Of a stretch of DNA of 64,000 bases, positions 34,084-43,319 are shown piece by piece. Under the pieces are notes generated by a model, which was not told the origin of the DNA, made no database searches, and saw nothing but the letters and a program-made list of their open reading frames with translations. Numbering within the stretch: position 1 is the first letter of the stretch; each line of letters starts with the position of its first letter. A program made the position numbers and the translations under genes. This stretch comes from Pseudomonas sp. MWU13-2105. GTDB lineage: Bacteria > Pseudomonadota > Gammaproteobacteria > Pseudomonadales > Pseudomonadaceae. The DNA lies in assembly GCF_023242315.1 (NCBI RefSeq), contig NZ_JALLIY010000015.1:62001-126000 (forward strand), read 5' to 3'.

Positions 34084-34986
34084 TCAAGCCAAGCGCTGGC
34101 TGCTGATAGTCACACCCAGCGTATGACTGGCCCCTGGCGCCAGCGTCACCACGTCATCCATCACATTCGCGGTCTCGATGCAGAGCATCTTCTGCCAGCC
34201 ATCGTCGGCCATGTCGGCGAGCTGACTGGCCCGGTCGATCCACGGGTTCCAGATCACCGCCGAACGTGAGCCCTGGCTGCTCAGCTCGATACGCCGCTCC
34301 CAGGTCGGATCGACAATGCTCAGCCGCGCAGGCGCATTCGGGTAGATACGGTCGGTTTCACCGGCGAAGCGCAGTTCGCCTTGCTGGCGGACCTGCTTCC
34401 AGTCATCCGCGGTGTCGATGTAGGTCAGGCCATCCACGCCCTCGACGTGCACGTTGCGCACATCGCTGACGGCGAAGTAGGTGTGCAGCGCCTGGCTGAG
34501 GTTGACCGGATGATCATCCTGGTTTTCGCTGGTGAGCTCGATGTGCAAGGTCTCGCCCAGGCGGATACGCAGGCTCAGGCCGACCTTGTGCGGCCAGTCC
34601 GGCAGGCCGCCTTCGGGCAGCGGCAGGCTGAACGTCACATTCACTGCCTCGCCTTCGGCTTCAATGCCCTGCAGCGTCCAGTTCAGCGTCCGCACCAGAC
34701 CGTGGGCCGTGGGCGCTTCGCTGCTCTGGCGCATGGCCTGGACGCTCTCCGGGTTGCGCGAGAGGTTGCCGAACCACGGCCAGCACACCGGCACGCCGGC
34801 CCGGATGTTCTTGCCTTGCTTGAGTACGGCCTCGTTGTTGAACCAGATCAGCGGCGGTTGCCCGGCCAGCTGGTAACTGAGGATCTGCGCGCCTTGTTGC
34901 GCCACCAGCAATTCCGCCTGGCCGTGGCGGATGCGCCAGCCGTTCAGCTCGTCCAGTTTTACCGTTTCAACATGGGGCGTGGTCAT
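34084..34986 (-). CDS. D-hexose-6-phosphate mutarotase (YeaD-like aldose 1-epimerase)
   Basis: This 300-residue cytoplasmic enzyme interconverts alpha and beta anomers of hexose 6-phosphates. Family segments include GVPVCWPWFGN near the sugar-phosphate site, AHGLVRTLNW with a catalytic histidine, LHTYFAVSDV and IWNPW. The length is typical of YeaD proteins. It stands alone, transcribed towards the DUF3299 gene. Confidence 0.93.
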   Translation of the reverse strand: MTTPHVETVKLDELNGWRIRHGQAELLVAQQGAQILSYQLAGQPPLIWFNNEAVLKQGKNIRAGVPVCWPWFGNLSRNPESVQAMRQSSEAPTAHGLVRTLNWTLQGIEAEGEAVNVTFSLPLPEGGLPDWPHKVGLSLRIRLGETLHIELTSENQDDHPVNLSQALHTYFAVSDVRNVHVEGVDGLTYIDTADDWKQVRQQGELRFAGETDRIYPNAPARLSIVDPTWERRIELSSQGSRSAVIWNPWIDRASQLADMADDGWQKMLCIETANVMDDVVTLAPGASHTLGVTISSQRLA

Positions 34987-35037
34987 GGGGTTCTCGCAAG
35001 ACAGGGAGTTGTAACGGGCCGCGCGCTTGCGGTCGGG

Positions 35038-35436
35038 TTAACGCCGTGGCACGGAGCGGGTGCGCCCGCTGCCGTCGATGGCCACGAACACAAACGCCGC
35101 TTCGGTGACCTTGCGCCATTCGCTGGTCAGCGGATCGTCGCTCCACACCTCGACCATCATCCGCATCGAACTGCGGCCGATTTCCTCGGTATGGGTATAA
35201 AAGGACAATTGCGCGCCGACGGCGACCGGGACCAGGAACGCCATGCGGTCGATGGACACCGTGGCCACCCGGCCACCGGCCACTTTGCTGGCCATGGCGG
35301 TACCGGCCAGGTCCATCTGGCTGACCAGCCAGCCGCCATAGATGTCACCGAAACCGTTGGCTTCACGCGGAAGCGCGGTGATTTGCAGGGCGAGATCGCC
35401 TTGCGGGATAGGATCTTCTTGTTCGAGTTCGATCAT
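35038..35436 (-). CDS. Acyl-CoA thioesterase (YciA-like hotdog fold)
   Basis: This 132-residue thioesterase hydrolyses acyl-CoA. The hotdog core DIYGGWLVSQMDLAG carries the catalytic aspartate, and AFLVPVAVGAQLSFYT and the C-terminal AAFVFVAIDGSGR strands are typical. The start MIELEQEDP (35436) matches YciA-type lengths; an in-frame start at 35496 would add 20 atypical residues. Confidence 0.9.
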   Translation of the reverse strand: MIELEQEDPIPQGDLALQITALPREANGFGDIYGGWLVSQMDLAGTAMASKVAGGRVATVSIDRMAFLVPVAVGAQLSFYTHTEEIGRSSMRMMVEVWSDDPLTSEWRKVTEAAFVFVAIDGSGRTRSVPRR

Positions 35437-35809
35437 GCCGGGGTGCCTCTGACCCGTAACGCTACGTTGGTATTGCAGGTGAATAGCCGTCTTCAAGAAA
35501 AACGATTCAGCCCGAACATACTACGTTCGTTACGTTTCTCGTAAGCCGCACTAAGGGAAACTCTGCGAAAGCGGCTGGTTCGGCCCCAACGACGTTTTCG
35601 CACAATACCCCTCTAGCCTGCGGGTTTTACCTGGCGCAGGGCATGAGTATATCGGTCGGTAGACCGCGAGACGACCTCCCGGTTCTCATTTTTGCCGACG
35701 AATGCGCCGATCCATGTGCTTTTACAAACAATTTGCTATCGTGCCAGGCCTGCCCCCAGCCTGAGCCGAGCCTTGCGTGGCTCATAGACGTGCCCAATAA
35801 GAGAAGCCC
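35437..35809. other. Intergenic region without recognised gene
   Basis: It lies between the thioesterase and the MHS transporter, divergent genes, and should hold both promoters. I see a short inverted repeat CGGTC-ggta-GACCG near 35655 and an AAGAGAAG ribosome site at 35798, but no RNA gene, repeat family or clear promoter pair. Confidence 0.5.
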
Positions 35810-37099
35810 ATGACCACCGCGTCCACCCCGATAGCGCAATCCGCGCGCCCGTTGACCCGCAACGACTACAAGACTTTATCGCTGTCCGCCCTGGGCGGCG
35901 CGCTGGAGTTCTACGACTTTATCATTTTCGTGTTTTTTGCCGCTGTGGTCGGCAAGCTGTTTTTCCCCGCGGACATGCCCGAGTGGCTGCGCCTGATGCA
36001 GACCTTCGGGATTTTCGCCGCCGGCTACCTGGCCCGGCCGCTGGGTGGCATCGTGATGGCGCACTTCGGCGACCTGCTGGGGCGCAAGAAGATGTTCACC
36101 CTGAGTATTTTCCTGATGGCGGTGCCGACCCTGATCATGGGCCTGCTGCCGACCTACGCGCAGATCGGCATCTGGGCGCCGATCCTGCTGTTGCTGATGC
36201 GGGTGATCCAGGGCGCGGCCATCGGTGGTGAAGTGCCCGGGGCCTGGGTGTTCGTCGCCGAACACGTGCCGGAACGCAAAATCGGTTTTGCCTGCGGCAC
36301 CCTGACCTCGGGCCTGACCGCCGGGATTCTGCTGGGTTCGTTGGTGGCGACCCTGATCAACAGCCTTTATACCCCGCTGGAAGTGGCCGATTACGCCTGG
36401 CGGATTCCCTTCCTGCTGGGTGGCGTGTTCGGCCTGTTCTCGGTGTACCTGCGCCGCTGGTTGCACGAAACCCCAGTGTTCGCCGAGTTGCAGCTACGCA
36501 AGGCGCTGTCCGACGGCATCCCGCTGGGTGCGGTGCTGCGTGATCACCGCGGGGCGATCCTGGTCTCGATGCTGCTGACCTGGTTGTTGTCCGCCGGCGT
36601 GGTGGTGGTGATCCTGATGACCCCGACCGTGTTGCAGACGGCTTATCACTTCGCCCCGACCGTGTCGCTGGAAGCCAACAGCCTGGCGACGATCTGCCTG
36701 ACCCTGGGTTGCATTCTCTCCGGTGCGCTGGCCGACCGTTTTGGTGCCGGCCGGGTGTTCGTGTTCGGCAGCCTGGCGCTGATGGTGACCTTCTGGACCT
36801 TCTACGGCAGCTTGCCGTCCCACCCCGAGTGGCTGTTCCCGCTGTATGCCCTGAGCGGCCTGTTCGTCGGCACCATCGGCGCGGTGCCCTATGTGATGGT
36901 CAAGGCGTTCCCGGCGGTGGTGCGTTTCAGTGGCCTGTCGTTCTCCTACAACCTGGCCTACGCGATCTTTGGCGGCCTGACCCCGATGGTGGTCACCCTG
37001 CTGCTCAAGGAAAGCCCGATGGGTCCGGCTTATTATGTGGCGATCATTTGCAGCATGGGTGTGCTGGTGGGTGGTTATCTGTGGGTGAAGGGGCGTTGA
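35810..37099 (+). CDS. MFS transporter, metabolite:H+ symporter (MHS) family
   Basis: This 429-residue inner membrane carrier has 12 hydrophobic segments. The start ALGGALEFYDFIIFVFFAAVVGKLFFP is characteristic of the MHS branch (relatives of ProP, CitA and KgtP), and the loop motif FGDLLGRKKMFTLSIFLMA is the MFS cytoplasmic signature. The substrate is likely a carboxylate or zwitterion but cannot be specified. AAGAGAAG lies 4-11 bp before the ATG. It is convergent with the pseudogene that follows, 21 bp away. Confidence 0.92.
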   Translation: MTTASTPIAQSARPLTRNDYKTLSLSALGGALEFYDFIIFVFFAAVVGKLFFPADMPEWLRLMQTFGIFAAGYLARPLGGIVMAHFGDLLGRKKMFTLSIFLMAVPTLIMGLLPTYAQIGIWAPILLLLMRVIQGAAIGGEVPGAWVFVAEHVPERKIGFACGTLTSGLTAGILLGSLVATLINSLYTPLEVADYAWRIPFLLGGVFGLFSVYLRRWLHETPVFAELQLRKALSDGIPLGAVLRDHRGAILVSMLLTWLLSAGVVVVILMTPTVLQTAYHFAPTVSLEANSLATICLTLGCILSGALADRFGAGRVFVFGSLALMVTFWTFYGSLPSHPEWLFPLYALSGLFVGTIGAVPYVMVKAFPAVVRFSGLSFSYNLAYAIFGGLTPMVVTLLLKESPMGPAYYVAIICSMGVLVGGYLWVKGR

Positions 37100-37120
37100 G
37101 CGGCTGTTAACAAAGCGCAC

Positions 37121-37815
37121 TTATGGGCTCTCCGGCGGGCCCAGGAAGTTGGGATCGAGGCTGCCCGCTGGTTGGCGCAGCAGTTCGCCAGCGCGGGATT
37201 TGCTGATCAGGCCTTCTGCCAAGCCACGGAATACCGGCGACTCGAAACGCTGGGGAGGCTTGCAAGGCATGGGCTCAGGTTCGGACTTGCGCCAGCCATT
37301 GGCGCTGAGTTGAATGGTGAGGGTCTTGTAGCCACTTTCGCTGAGCAGATTCAAGTCTTTCAGCTGGCGCAGCGCTGCCTGCATCGACAAGCCATAATGA
37401 CGCTCGGCATTCAGCGCAATCAACACATGGTGGCCGTCATCGGTGGCGGCGCATGCCCCGTCGAAATCATCCGATCCCGATAGCATGGCCACCTTGATGC
37501 CGTGCTCTTCCAGTTGCTCGTTCAGGTGGAAGATGGGATCGCCGCCAAGCCCCCAGAACTCACGCAGCGTCTGGGCATCTTCGCCAACTTGCGAAATTCC
37601 AGGGGCGCCAAAGGAATGGGATCCACGCGGAAGAAGTACTCGGGGCCCACCTCAAGGATCTTTGCCAATTGCAGCAGGCGCGTGGAGCTCGGCGTAGTCA
37701 ATCCGTTCTCGTATTTGCTGAGCGCTTGTTTGGTGATGTCACCCAACTGGAGGGCCAAAGCCTCCAGAGACATGCCGCGCAGCAAGCGGGCACGGCGGAT
37801 TCGGTCGTTGATCAT
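37121..37815 (-). pseudogene. XRE-ImmA/IrrE regulator gene broken by two internal deletions
   Basis: From ATG 37815 (GAGGGG site upstream) an intact XRE domain is read (NDRIRRARLLRGMSLEALAL...KYENGLTTPSS), followed by EYFFRVDPIPLAPLEFRKLAK, typical of XRE-ImmA fusions. Near 37590 the sequence jumps and shifts frame to EDAQTLREFWGLG; the frame opened at XRE ends at a stop within the next 20 codons. The ImmA part continues to GHHVLIALNAER, then jumps to HYGLSMQAALRQLKDL near 37400, so the HExxH peptidase segment that belongs between them is absent. The C-terminal part then reads to 37121. A truncated 97-residue XRE protein could still be made. Confidence 0.8.
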
Positions 37816-38026
37816 AAAATCCCCTCGGGTTGACAAAAATGTATTTTTTGCCAGCGAGGCGGTAGTGGGGGAGCCGAGCCTGTCTATAAAGGAAGAGGGT
37901 TTCAAATTGTTTCAGGGGTGACATGTTTCGGTGCCGCGTGACGGCGGCGTAGCCCGGTAGAAGCGGGCTTGCGCCGGTTTTTCCGCTTCAGGCCAACCTT
38001 TTTCCGCATGATGGCCATTCATCTAA

Positions 38027-38055
38027 CTGTCACATACCAGTCATAGAGTGTTCAT
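38027..38055 (+). promoter_or_regulatory. Pho box of pstS (three 7-mers)
   Basis: CTGTCAC (38027), CAGTCAT (38038) and TGTTCAT (38049) recur at exact 11-bp steps, the direct-repeat layout recognised by PhoB. It lies 57-85 bp upstream of the pstS start. Confidence 0.85.
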
Positions 38056-38111
38056 CCGGCCTGCTGATACTTGGCCCCGATCTGATAAACCCTCTCTGCT
38101 AGGAGCAAGGC

Positions 38112-39101
38112 ATGAAACTGAAGCGTTTGATGGCGGCAATGACTTTTGTCGCTGCTGGCGTTGCAACTGCCCACGCGGTCGCCGCTGGCGTGGACCCGTC
38201 CATTCCGTCTTATACAAAAGTCACGGGTGTATCGGGCAACCTGTCCAGCGTTGGTTCCGATACCCTGGCTAACCTCATGACCCTGTGGGCCGAGGGCTAC
38301 AAGAAAGAATACCCGAACGTGAACATTCAGATTCAGGCCGCCGGCTCCGCTACCGCGCCGCCCGCCCTGACTGAAGGCACTTCGAACCTGGGTCCGATGA
38401 GCCGCAAGATGAAGGACACCGAACTGGCTGCCTTCGAGCAGAAGTACGGCTACAAGCCGACCGCTATCCCGGTCGCGGTGGATGCCCTGGCCGTGTTCGT
38501 GCACAAGGACAACCCGATCAAGCACCTGACCATGGAACAAGTCGACGCGATCTTCTCCTCGACTCGTCTGTGCGGCGCCAAAGCCGAAGTCAAGACCTGG
38601 GCTGACCTGGGCGTGACCGGCGACCTGGCCAACAAGCCAGTCCAACTGTTCGGCCGTAACTCGGTATCCGGCACCTACGGCTACTTCAAGGAAGAAGCCC
38701 TGTGCAAAGGCGACTACAAGCCTAACGTGAACGAACAACCGGGTTCGGCTTCCGTTGTGCAGTCCATCAGCTCCTCGCTGAACGGTATCGGCTACTCGGG
38801 TATCGGCTACAAGACCGCCAGCGTGAAAACCGTTGCCCTGTCGAAGAAAGGCAGCACAGAGTTCATCGAAGACAGCGAAGAAAACGCACTGAACGGCAAA
38901 TACCCGCTGTCGCGTTTCCTCTACGTGTACGTCAACAAGGCACCGGGCAAGCCTCTGGCTCCGCTGGAAGCCGAGTTCGTGAAACTGGTTCTGTCCAAGC
39001 AGGGTCAGGAAGTGGTTGTGAAAGACGGCTACATCCCACTGCCAGCCAAAGTTGCCGCCAAGGCACTGGCTGACCTGGGTCTGAGCGAAGGCAAGCAGTA
39101 A
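38112..39101 (+). CDS. pstS: Phosphate ABC transporter periplasmic phosphate-binding protein
   Basis: This 329-residue protein has a signal peptide (MKLKRLMAAMTFVAAGVATAHA) and the PstS-like substrate domain with GSDTLANLMTLWAEGYKKEYP, GSATAPPALTEGTSNLGPMSR and GRNSVSGTYGYF, which form the phosphate cleft. It captures phosphate for the PstCAB importer. A Pho box lies upstream and a hairpin follows it, which, with a second Pho box before pstC, suggests that pstS is expressed at a higher level than the membrane components under phosphate starvation. Confidence 0.96.
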   Translation: MKLKRLMAAMTFVAAGVATAHAVAAGVDPSIPSYTKVTGVSGNLSSVGSDTLANLMTLWAEGYKKEYPNVNIQIQAAGSATAPPALTEGTSNLGPMSRKMKDTELAAFEQKYGYKPTAIPVAVDALAVFVHKDNPIKHLTMEQVDAIFSSTRLCGAKAEVKTWADLGVTGDLANKPVQLFGRNSVSGTYGYFKEEALCKGDYKPNVNEQPGSASVVQSISSSLNGIGYSGIGYKTASVKTVALSKKGSTEFIEDSEENALNGKYPLSRFLYVYVNKAPGKPLAPLEAEFVKLVLSKQGQEVVVKDGYIPLPAKVAAKALADLGLSEGKQ

Positions 39102-39108
39102 GCCTTCA

Positions 39109-39128
39109 GCCGGGACGCCAGTCCCGGC
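39109..39128 (+). terminator. Hairpin downstream of pstS
   Basis: GCCGGGAC / GTCCCGGC, an 8-bp perfect stem with loop GCCA, 8 bp after the stop. There is no T-tract; it probably stabilises the pstS mRNA or causes partial ending before pstC. Confidence 0.5.
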
Positions 39129-39225
39129 AGCAACACCAAGGCGCGGTTTGATTCCCATCGACCGCGCCCCTCATTCCGAAACCGCTGCCAGCCTTGCTGG
39201 GCGGCGGCTTCAGTGCGTCACTGCA

Positions 39226-39243
39226 TTGTCATCTTTCTGTCAT
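39226..39243 (+). promoter_or_regulatory. Pho box of pstCAB-phoU
   Basis: TTGTCAT (39226-39232) - CTTT - CTGTCAT (39237-39243): two 7-mers 11 bp apart, nearly the PhoB consensus. It is 23 bp before the pstC ATG, so either the leader is very short or the start codon is further downstream. Confidence 0.85.
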
Positions 39244-39265
39244 ACAGGACCGCTAGGGTGTGCGC

Positions 39266-41551
39266 ATGAACGATCTGGCCAATTCCACCATGACTACGAC
39301 TTCTCCCCCCAAGCGCATTGACTTCAATACGCCTGAGCTGCAACGCAAGCGCCGGATTCGCGCGCTGAAAGATCGCCTGACCCGTTGGTACGTGTTCATT
39401 GGCGGTTTGGCCGTCCTCGGTGCGATCACGCTGATCTTCTTCTTTCTCGGTTATGTGGTCCTGCCCTTGTTCCAGGGCGCTTCGCTGACCGCCGAAAAAA
39501 GCATTACCCCGGCCTGGATCCAGGATGCCGGCAAAGCCCTGATGATCTCCCTGGAAGAGCAGAACCAGGTGGGCATGCGGGTTTCCGACACAGGCCAGGT
39601 GCTGTTCTTCAATGTCCAGGACGCCAGCGAACTGTCGCGGGTCAACCTGCCGATTCCGGCGGGCACCACGGTCACCTCGATCAGCAAGGACCAGCCGGGT
39701 ATCCCGCTGGTGATTGTCGGCCTGTCCAATGGCCAGGCGCTGGTGTTCCGTCACACCTATAAAGTGACCTACCCGGACGGTAAGAAAACTATTTCCCCGG
39801 CGGTCGAGTACCCCTACGGCGATACGCCGATCATTCTCGACGACCAGGGCCGTGCGCTTGAGCATGTGAACCTGAACGCCGCCGACACGACCCTGGTCGT
39901 GGCCGGCTCCACCGGTGCCCAACTGCACGTGCTGGCGCTGAGCAAAGAAGAAAACATGATGACCGGCGAGGTCACCAGCGAGCAGCGCAGCATCGAGCTG
40001 CCGCAGATGACCGAGCCGGTCAAGGCAATCTATATCGATCCGCGCCAGCAATGGCTGTACGTGATCAACGGGCGTGCCCAGGCCGATGTGTTCAGCCTGC
40101 GCGACAAGAGCCTGAACGGTCGCTACAAACTGCTGGAAAGCGCCACTGCCGAAGTGACCGCCAGTACTCAACTGGTGGGCGGTATCTCGCTGATCATCGG
40201 TGACTCCAGCGGCGGCCTGGCCCAGTGGTTCATGGCACGCGATCCGGATGGCGAACTGCGCCTGAAAAATATCCGCGGTTTCCAGATGGGCAGCGCGCCT
40301 ATCGTCGAAATCACCGCTGAAGAGCGTCGCAAGGGCTTCGTCGCCATGGACGCCTCCGGCAAGCTCGGCGTGTTCCACAGCACCGCGCACCGGACCCTGC
40401 TGGTCAACCAGGTGGTCGACGGCCAGGGCCTGTTCGGCCTGTCGCCACGGGCCAACCGGGTGATCGTCGAGCAAGGCGGCAAGATCCAGCCGTTGGCCCT
40501 CAACAACCCGCACCCGGAAGTTTCCTGGAGCGCGCTGTGGAGCAAGGTCTGGTACGAGAACTACGACGAGCCCAAGTATGTCTGGCAATCGACCGCCGCC
40601 AACACCGACTTCGAACCCAAGCTGAGCTTGTCGCCGCTGACCTTCGGTACCCTGAAGGCGGCGTTCTATGCCATGCTCCTGGCTGCACCGCTGGCTGTCG
40701 CCGCGGCCATCTACACCGCCTACTTCATGGCCCCGGGCATGCGCCGCAAGGTCAAGCCGGTGATCGAGTTGATGGAAGCGATGCCGACGGTGATCCTCGG
40801 CTTCTTCGCCGGCCTGTTCCTGGCGCCGTATGTCGAAGGGCACCTGCCGGGGATCTTCAGCCTGTTGATGCTCGTGCCGATCGGCATCCTCGTAGCCGGC
40901 TTCGCCTGGAGCCGCCTGCCCGAGTCGCTGCGCCTGCGGGTGCCGGACGGCTGGGAAAGCGCGATCCTGATTCCGGTGATCCTGTTCGTCGGCTGGCTCT
41001 CGCTGTTCATGAGCCCGCACCTGGAGACCTGGTTCTTCGGTGGTGACATGCGCATGTGGATCTCCCACGACCTGGGTATCACCTACGACCAGCGCAACGC
41101 CCTGGTGGTCGGCCTGGCCATGGGCTTCGCGGTGATCCCGAACATCTACTCCATCGCCGAAGACGCCGTGTTCAGCGTACCGCGCGGCCTGACCCTGGGC
41201 TCGCTGGCCCTGGGCGCCACGCCGTGGCAGACCATGACACGGGTGGTGATCCTCACCGCCAGCCCGGGGATTTTCTCGGCGCTGATGATCGGCATGGGCC
41301 GCGCCGTCGGCGAGACCATGATCGTGCTGATGGCCACCGGTAACACCCCGGTCATGGAGATGAACCTGTTCGAAGGCCTGCGCACCCTGGCGGCCAACGT
41401 CGCGGTGGAGATGCCGGAGTCGGAAGTGGGCGGTAGTCACTACCGCGTACTGTTCCTCTCGGCGCTGGTGCTGCTGCTGTTCACGTTCATCATGAACACC
41501 CTCGCGGAACTGATTCGTCAGCGTCTGCGCAAGAAATACTCGTCGCTTTAA
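39266..41551 (+). CDS. pstC: Phosphate ABC transporter permease, long PstC form
   Basis: This 761-residue inner membrane permease is about twice as long as E. coli PstC. After a first membrane segment (FIGGLAVLGAITLIFFFLGYVVLPLF) come about 400 residues of periplasmic beta-rich sequence resembling repeated blades, then the permease domain (from about residue 450) with the EAA-type loop GLTLGSLALGATPWQTMTRVV. The long form is known in pseudomonads; the extra domain's role is unknown. An ATG at 39266 or later in-frame ATG 39290 (MTTTSPP) could start it. Confidence 0.92.
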   Translation: MNDLANSTMTTTSPPKRIDFNTPELQRKRRIRALKDRLTRWYVFIGGLAVLGAITLIFFFLGYVVLPLFQGASLTAEKSITPAWIQDAGKALMISLEEQNQVGMRVSDTGQVLFFNVQDASELSRVNLPIPAGTTVTSISKDQPGIPLVIVGLSNGQALVFRHTYKVTYPDGKKTISPAVEYPYGDTPIILDDQGRALEHVNLNAADTTLVVAGSTGAQLHVLALSKEENMMTGEVTSEQRSIELPQMTEPVKAIYIDPRQQWLYVINGRAQADVFSLRDKSLNGRYKLLESATAEVTASTQLVGGISLIIGDSSGGLAQWFMARDPDGELRLKNIRGFQMGSAPIVEITAEERRKGFVAMDASGKLGVFHSTAHRTLLVNQVVDGQGLFGLSPRANRVIVEQGGKIQPLALNNPHPEVSWSALWSKVWYENYDEPKYVWQSTAANTDFEPKLSLSPLTFGTLKAAFYAMLLAAPLAVAAAIYTAYFMAPGMRRKVKPVIELMEAMPTVILGFFAGLFLAPYVEGHLPGIFSLLMLVPIGILVAGFAWSRLPESLRLRVPDGWESAILIPVILFVGWLSLFMSPHLETWFFGGDMRMWISHDLGITYDQRNALVVGLAMGFAVIPNIYSIAEDAVFSVPRGLTLGSLALGATPWQTMTRVVILTASPGIFSALMIGMGRAVGETMIVLMATGNTPVMEMNLFEGLRTLAANVAVEMPESEVGGSHYRVLFLSALVLLLFTFIMNTLAELIRQRLRKKYSSL

Positions 41552-41566
41552 GAAAGGTAGAAGTCT

Positions 41567-43237
41567 GTGAAACAGAACTCCCTGAACAGCTGGTTCAAGA
41601 GCGGCGCCCCTGGCGTCTGGATCAGCGGTGGTGCGGTATCCATCGCGGTCATCATGACCATCGGCCTGCTGGCCGTGATCGCTGTGCGCGGCCTGGGCCA
41701 CTTCTGGCCGGCCGACCTGGTCCACGCCCAATACAACGTGCCGGGCCAGGCCAACCAGGTCGTGGTCGGCGAGGTGGTACAGAAGGAAGAAGTGCCGCGC
41801 GTGCGCCTGAAGACGGCCGGCTTGCCGGTGCCGGACGAAGGTCCCGAGTTCATGACCCGGGAGCTGATCAAGGTCGGTAACCGCGATCTGAACGGCAACG
41901 ATTTCACCTGGATCGTCGGCGAGTGGTTGCAGGAGCAGAGTTATCCGGCCGAACTGATGACCATCGAGCGTCGCGAGTGGGGCAACTTCTACGGCACCCT
42001 GGTCAACGTCAAGGAAAGCGGCAAGGTGATCGCCGAAGGCGAAGCCGCCTGGCCCGAGCTGCAGGCCCGTGTCCAGCGTGTGAACACTTTGGCGGCGCAG
42101 ATCAAGACGCTGGAGAAGAGCGACATCGGCGCCATCAACGCCGGCCTCGAGCGGATTCGCCTGCACGGCCGCAAGCTGGAGCTCGAAGGCCGTCTTGATG
42201 CCACCGCGCAAGCCGACATGGCCACCGAACGTGCTGAACTGAATGCCCGCTACCAGGATATCGAAGCACGCCTGAGCGATCTGCATACCCAGTTCAACCG
42301 CGACAGCCTGACGGCCCGCGATGCCAACGGCAAGGAACTGGAAATCAGCATCGGCAAAGTGGTGCACGCCTACCAGCCGAACGCCATGGGCAAGCTGACC
42401 AAGCTGGGCTTCTATTTCAGCAAGGTCTGGGAGTTCCTCAGCGACGACCCGCGTGAAGCCAACACCGAAGGCGGGATCTTCCCGGCGATCTTCGGCACCG
42501 TAATGATGACCCTGATCATGGCGATGATCGTGACCCCGTTCGGCGTGCTGGCGGCGGTCTACCTGCGTGAATACGCCAAGCAGAACGCGCTGACCCGGAT
42601 CATCCGTATCGCGGTGAACAACCTGGCCGGTGTGCCGGCGATCGTCTACGGGGTGTTCGGCCTGGGCTTCTTCGTCTATGTCCTGGGCGGCTCGCTCGAC
42701 CGACTGTTCTTCCCCGAAGCCCTGCCGGCCCCGACCTTCGGTACCCCGGGCCTGCTCTGGGCGTCCCTGACCCTGGCACTGCTGGCGGTACCGGTGGTGA
42801 TCGTGGCGACCGAGGAAGGCCTGGCGCGGATTCCGCGCACCGTGCGCGAAGGTTCGCTGGCCCTGGGCGCGACCAAGGCCGAGACCTTGTGGAAGATCGT
42901 CCTGCCGATGGCCAGTCCGGCGATGATGACCGGCATGATTCTCGCCGTGGCCCGTGCCGCCGGCGAAGTGGCGCCGCTGATGCTGGTGGGTGTGGTGAAA
43001 CTGGCGCCGTCGCTGCCGGTGGACGGCAACTACCCTTACCTGCACCTGGACCAGAAGATCATGCACCTGGGCTTCCACATCTACGACGTCGGCTTCCAGA
43101 GCCCGAACGTCGAGGCCGCTCGTCCGCTGGTCTACGCCACGGCATTGCTATTGGTGCTGGTGATCGCCACGTTGAACCTCTCGGCCGTATGGATCCGGAA
43201 CCACCTGCGCGAGAAGTACAAGGCGCTGGATAGCTGA
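41567..43237 (+). CDS. pstA: Phosphate ABC transporter permease PstA, long form
   Basis: This 556-residue permease also carries an N-terminal extension: a membrane segment (VSIAVIMTIGLLAVIAVRGLG), then about 250 periplasmic residues with coiled-coil character (around RVQRVNTLAAQIKTLEKSD), followed by the permease domain with TVREGSLALGATKAETLWKIVLP. It forms the phosphate channel with PstC. Translation starts at a GTG (41567) preceded by AGGTAGAAG. It is 15 bp downstream of pstC. Confidence 0.94.
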   Translation: MKQNSLNSWFKSGAPGVWISGGAVSIAVIMTIGLLAVIAVRGLGHFWPADLVHAQYNVPGQANQVVVGEVVQKEEVPRVRLKTAGLPVPDEGPEFMTRELIKVGNRDLNGNDFTWIVGEWLQEQSYPAELMTIERREWGNFYGTLVNVKESGKVIAEGEAAWPELQARVQRVNTLAAQIKTLEKSDIGAINAGLERIRLHGRKLELEGRLDATAQADMATERAELNARYQDIEARLSDLHTQFNRDSLTARDANGKELEISIGKVVHAYQPNAMGKLTKLGFYFSKVWEFLSDDPREANTEGGIFPAIFGTVMMTLIMAMIVTPFGVLAAVYLREYAKQNALTRIIRIAVNNLAGVPAIVYGVFGLGFFVYVLGGSLDRLFFPEALPAPTFGTPGLLWASLTLALLAVPVVIVATEEGLARIPRTVREGSLALGATKAETLWKIVLPMASPAMMTGMILAVARAAGEVAPLMLVGVVKLAPSLPVDGNYPYLHLDQKIMHLGFHIYDVGFQSPNVEAARPLVYATALLLVLVIATLNLSAVWIRNHLREKYKALDS

Positions 43238-43319
43238 TCGATTTTTAAGGCGTGTCGCCGGCCCGAACGCGAGGCTGGCGGCCCATTGAAACGAATGTGT
43301 AAGCGCAGGGAGTTACCCC

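Noticed and set aside
39218..43078. Open frame of 1286 codons opposite pstC and pstA
   Set aside because: His/Gln/Arg/Gly-rich antisense of two certain genes; no start signal or domain.
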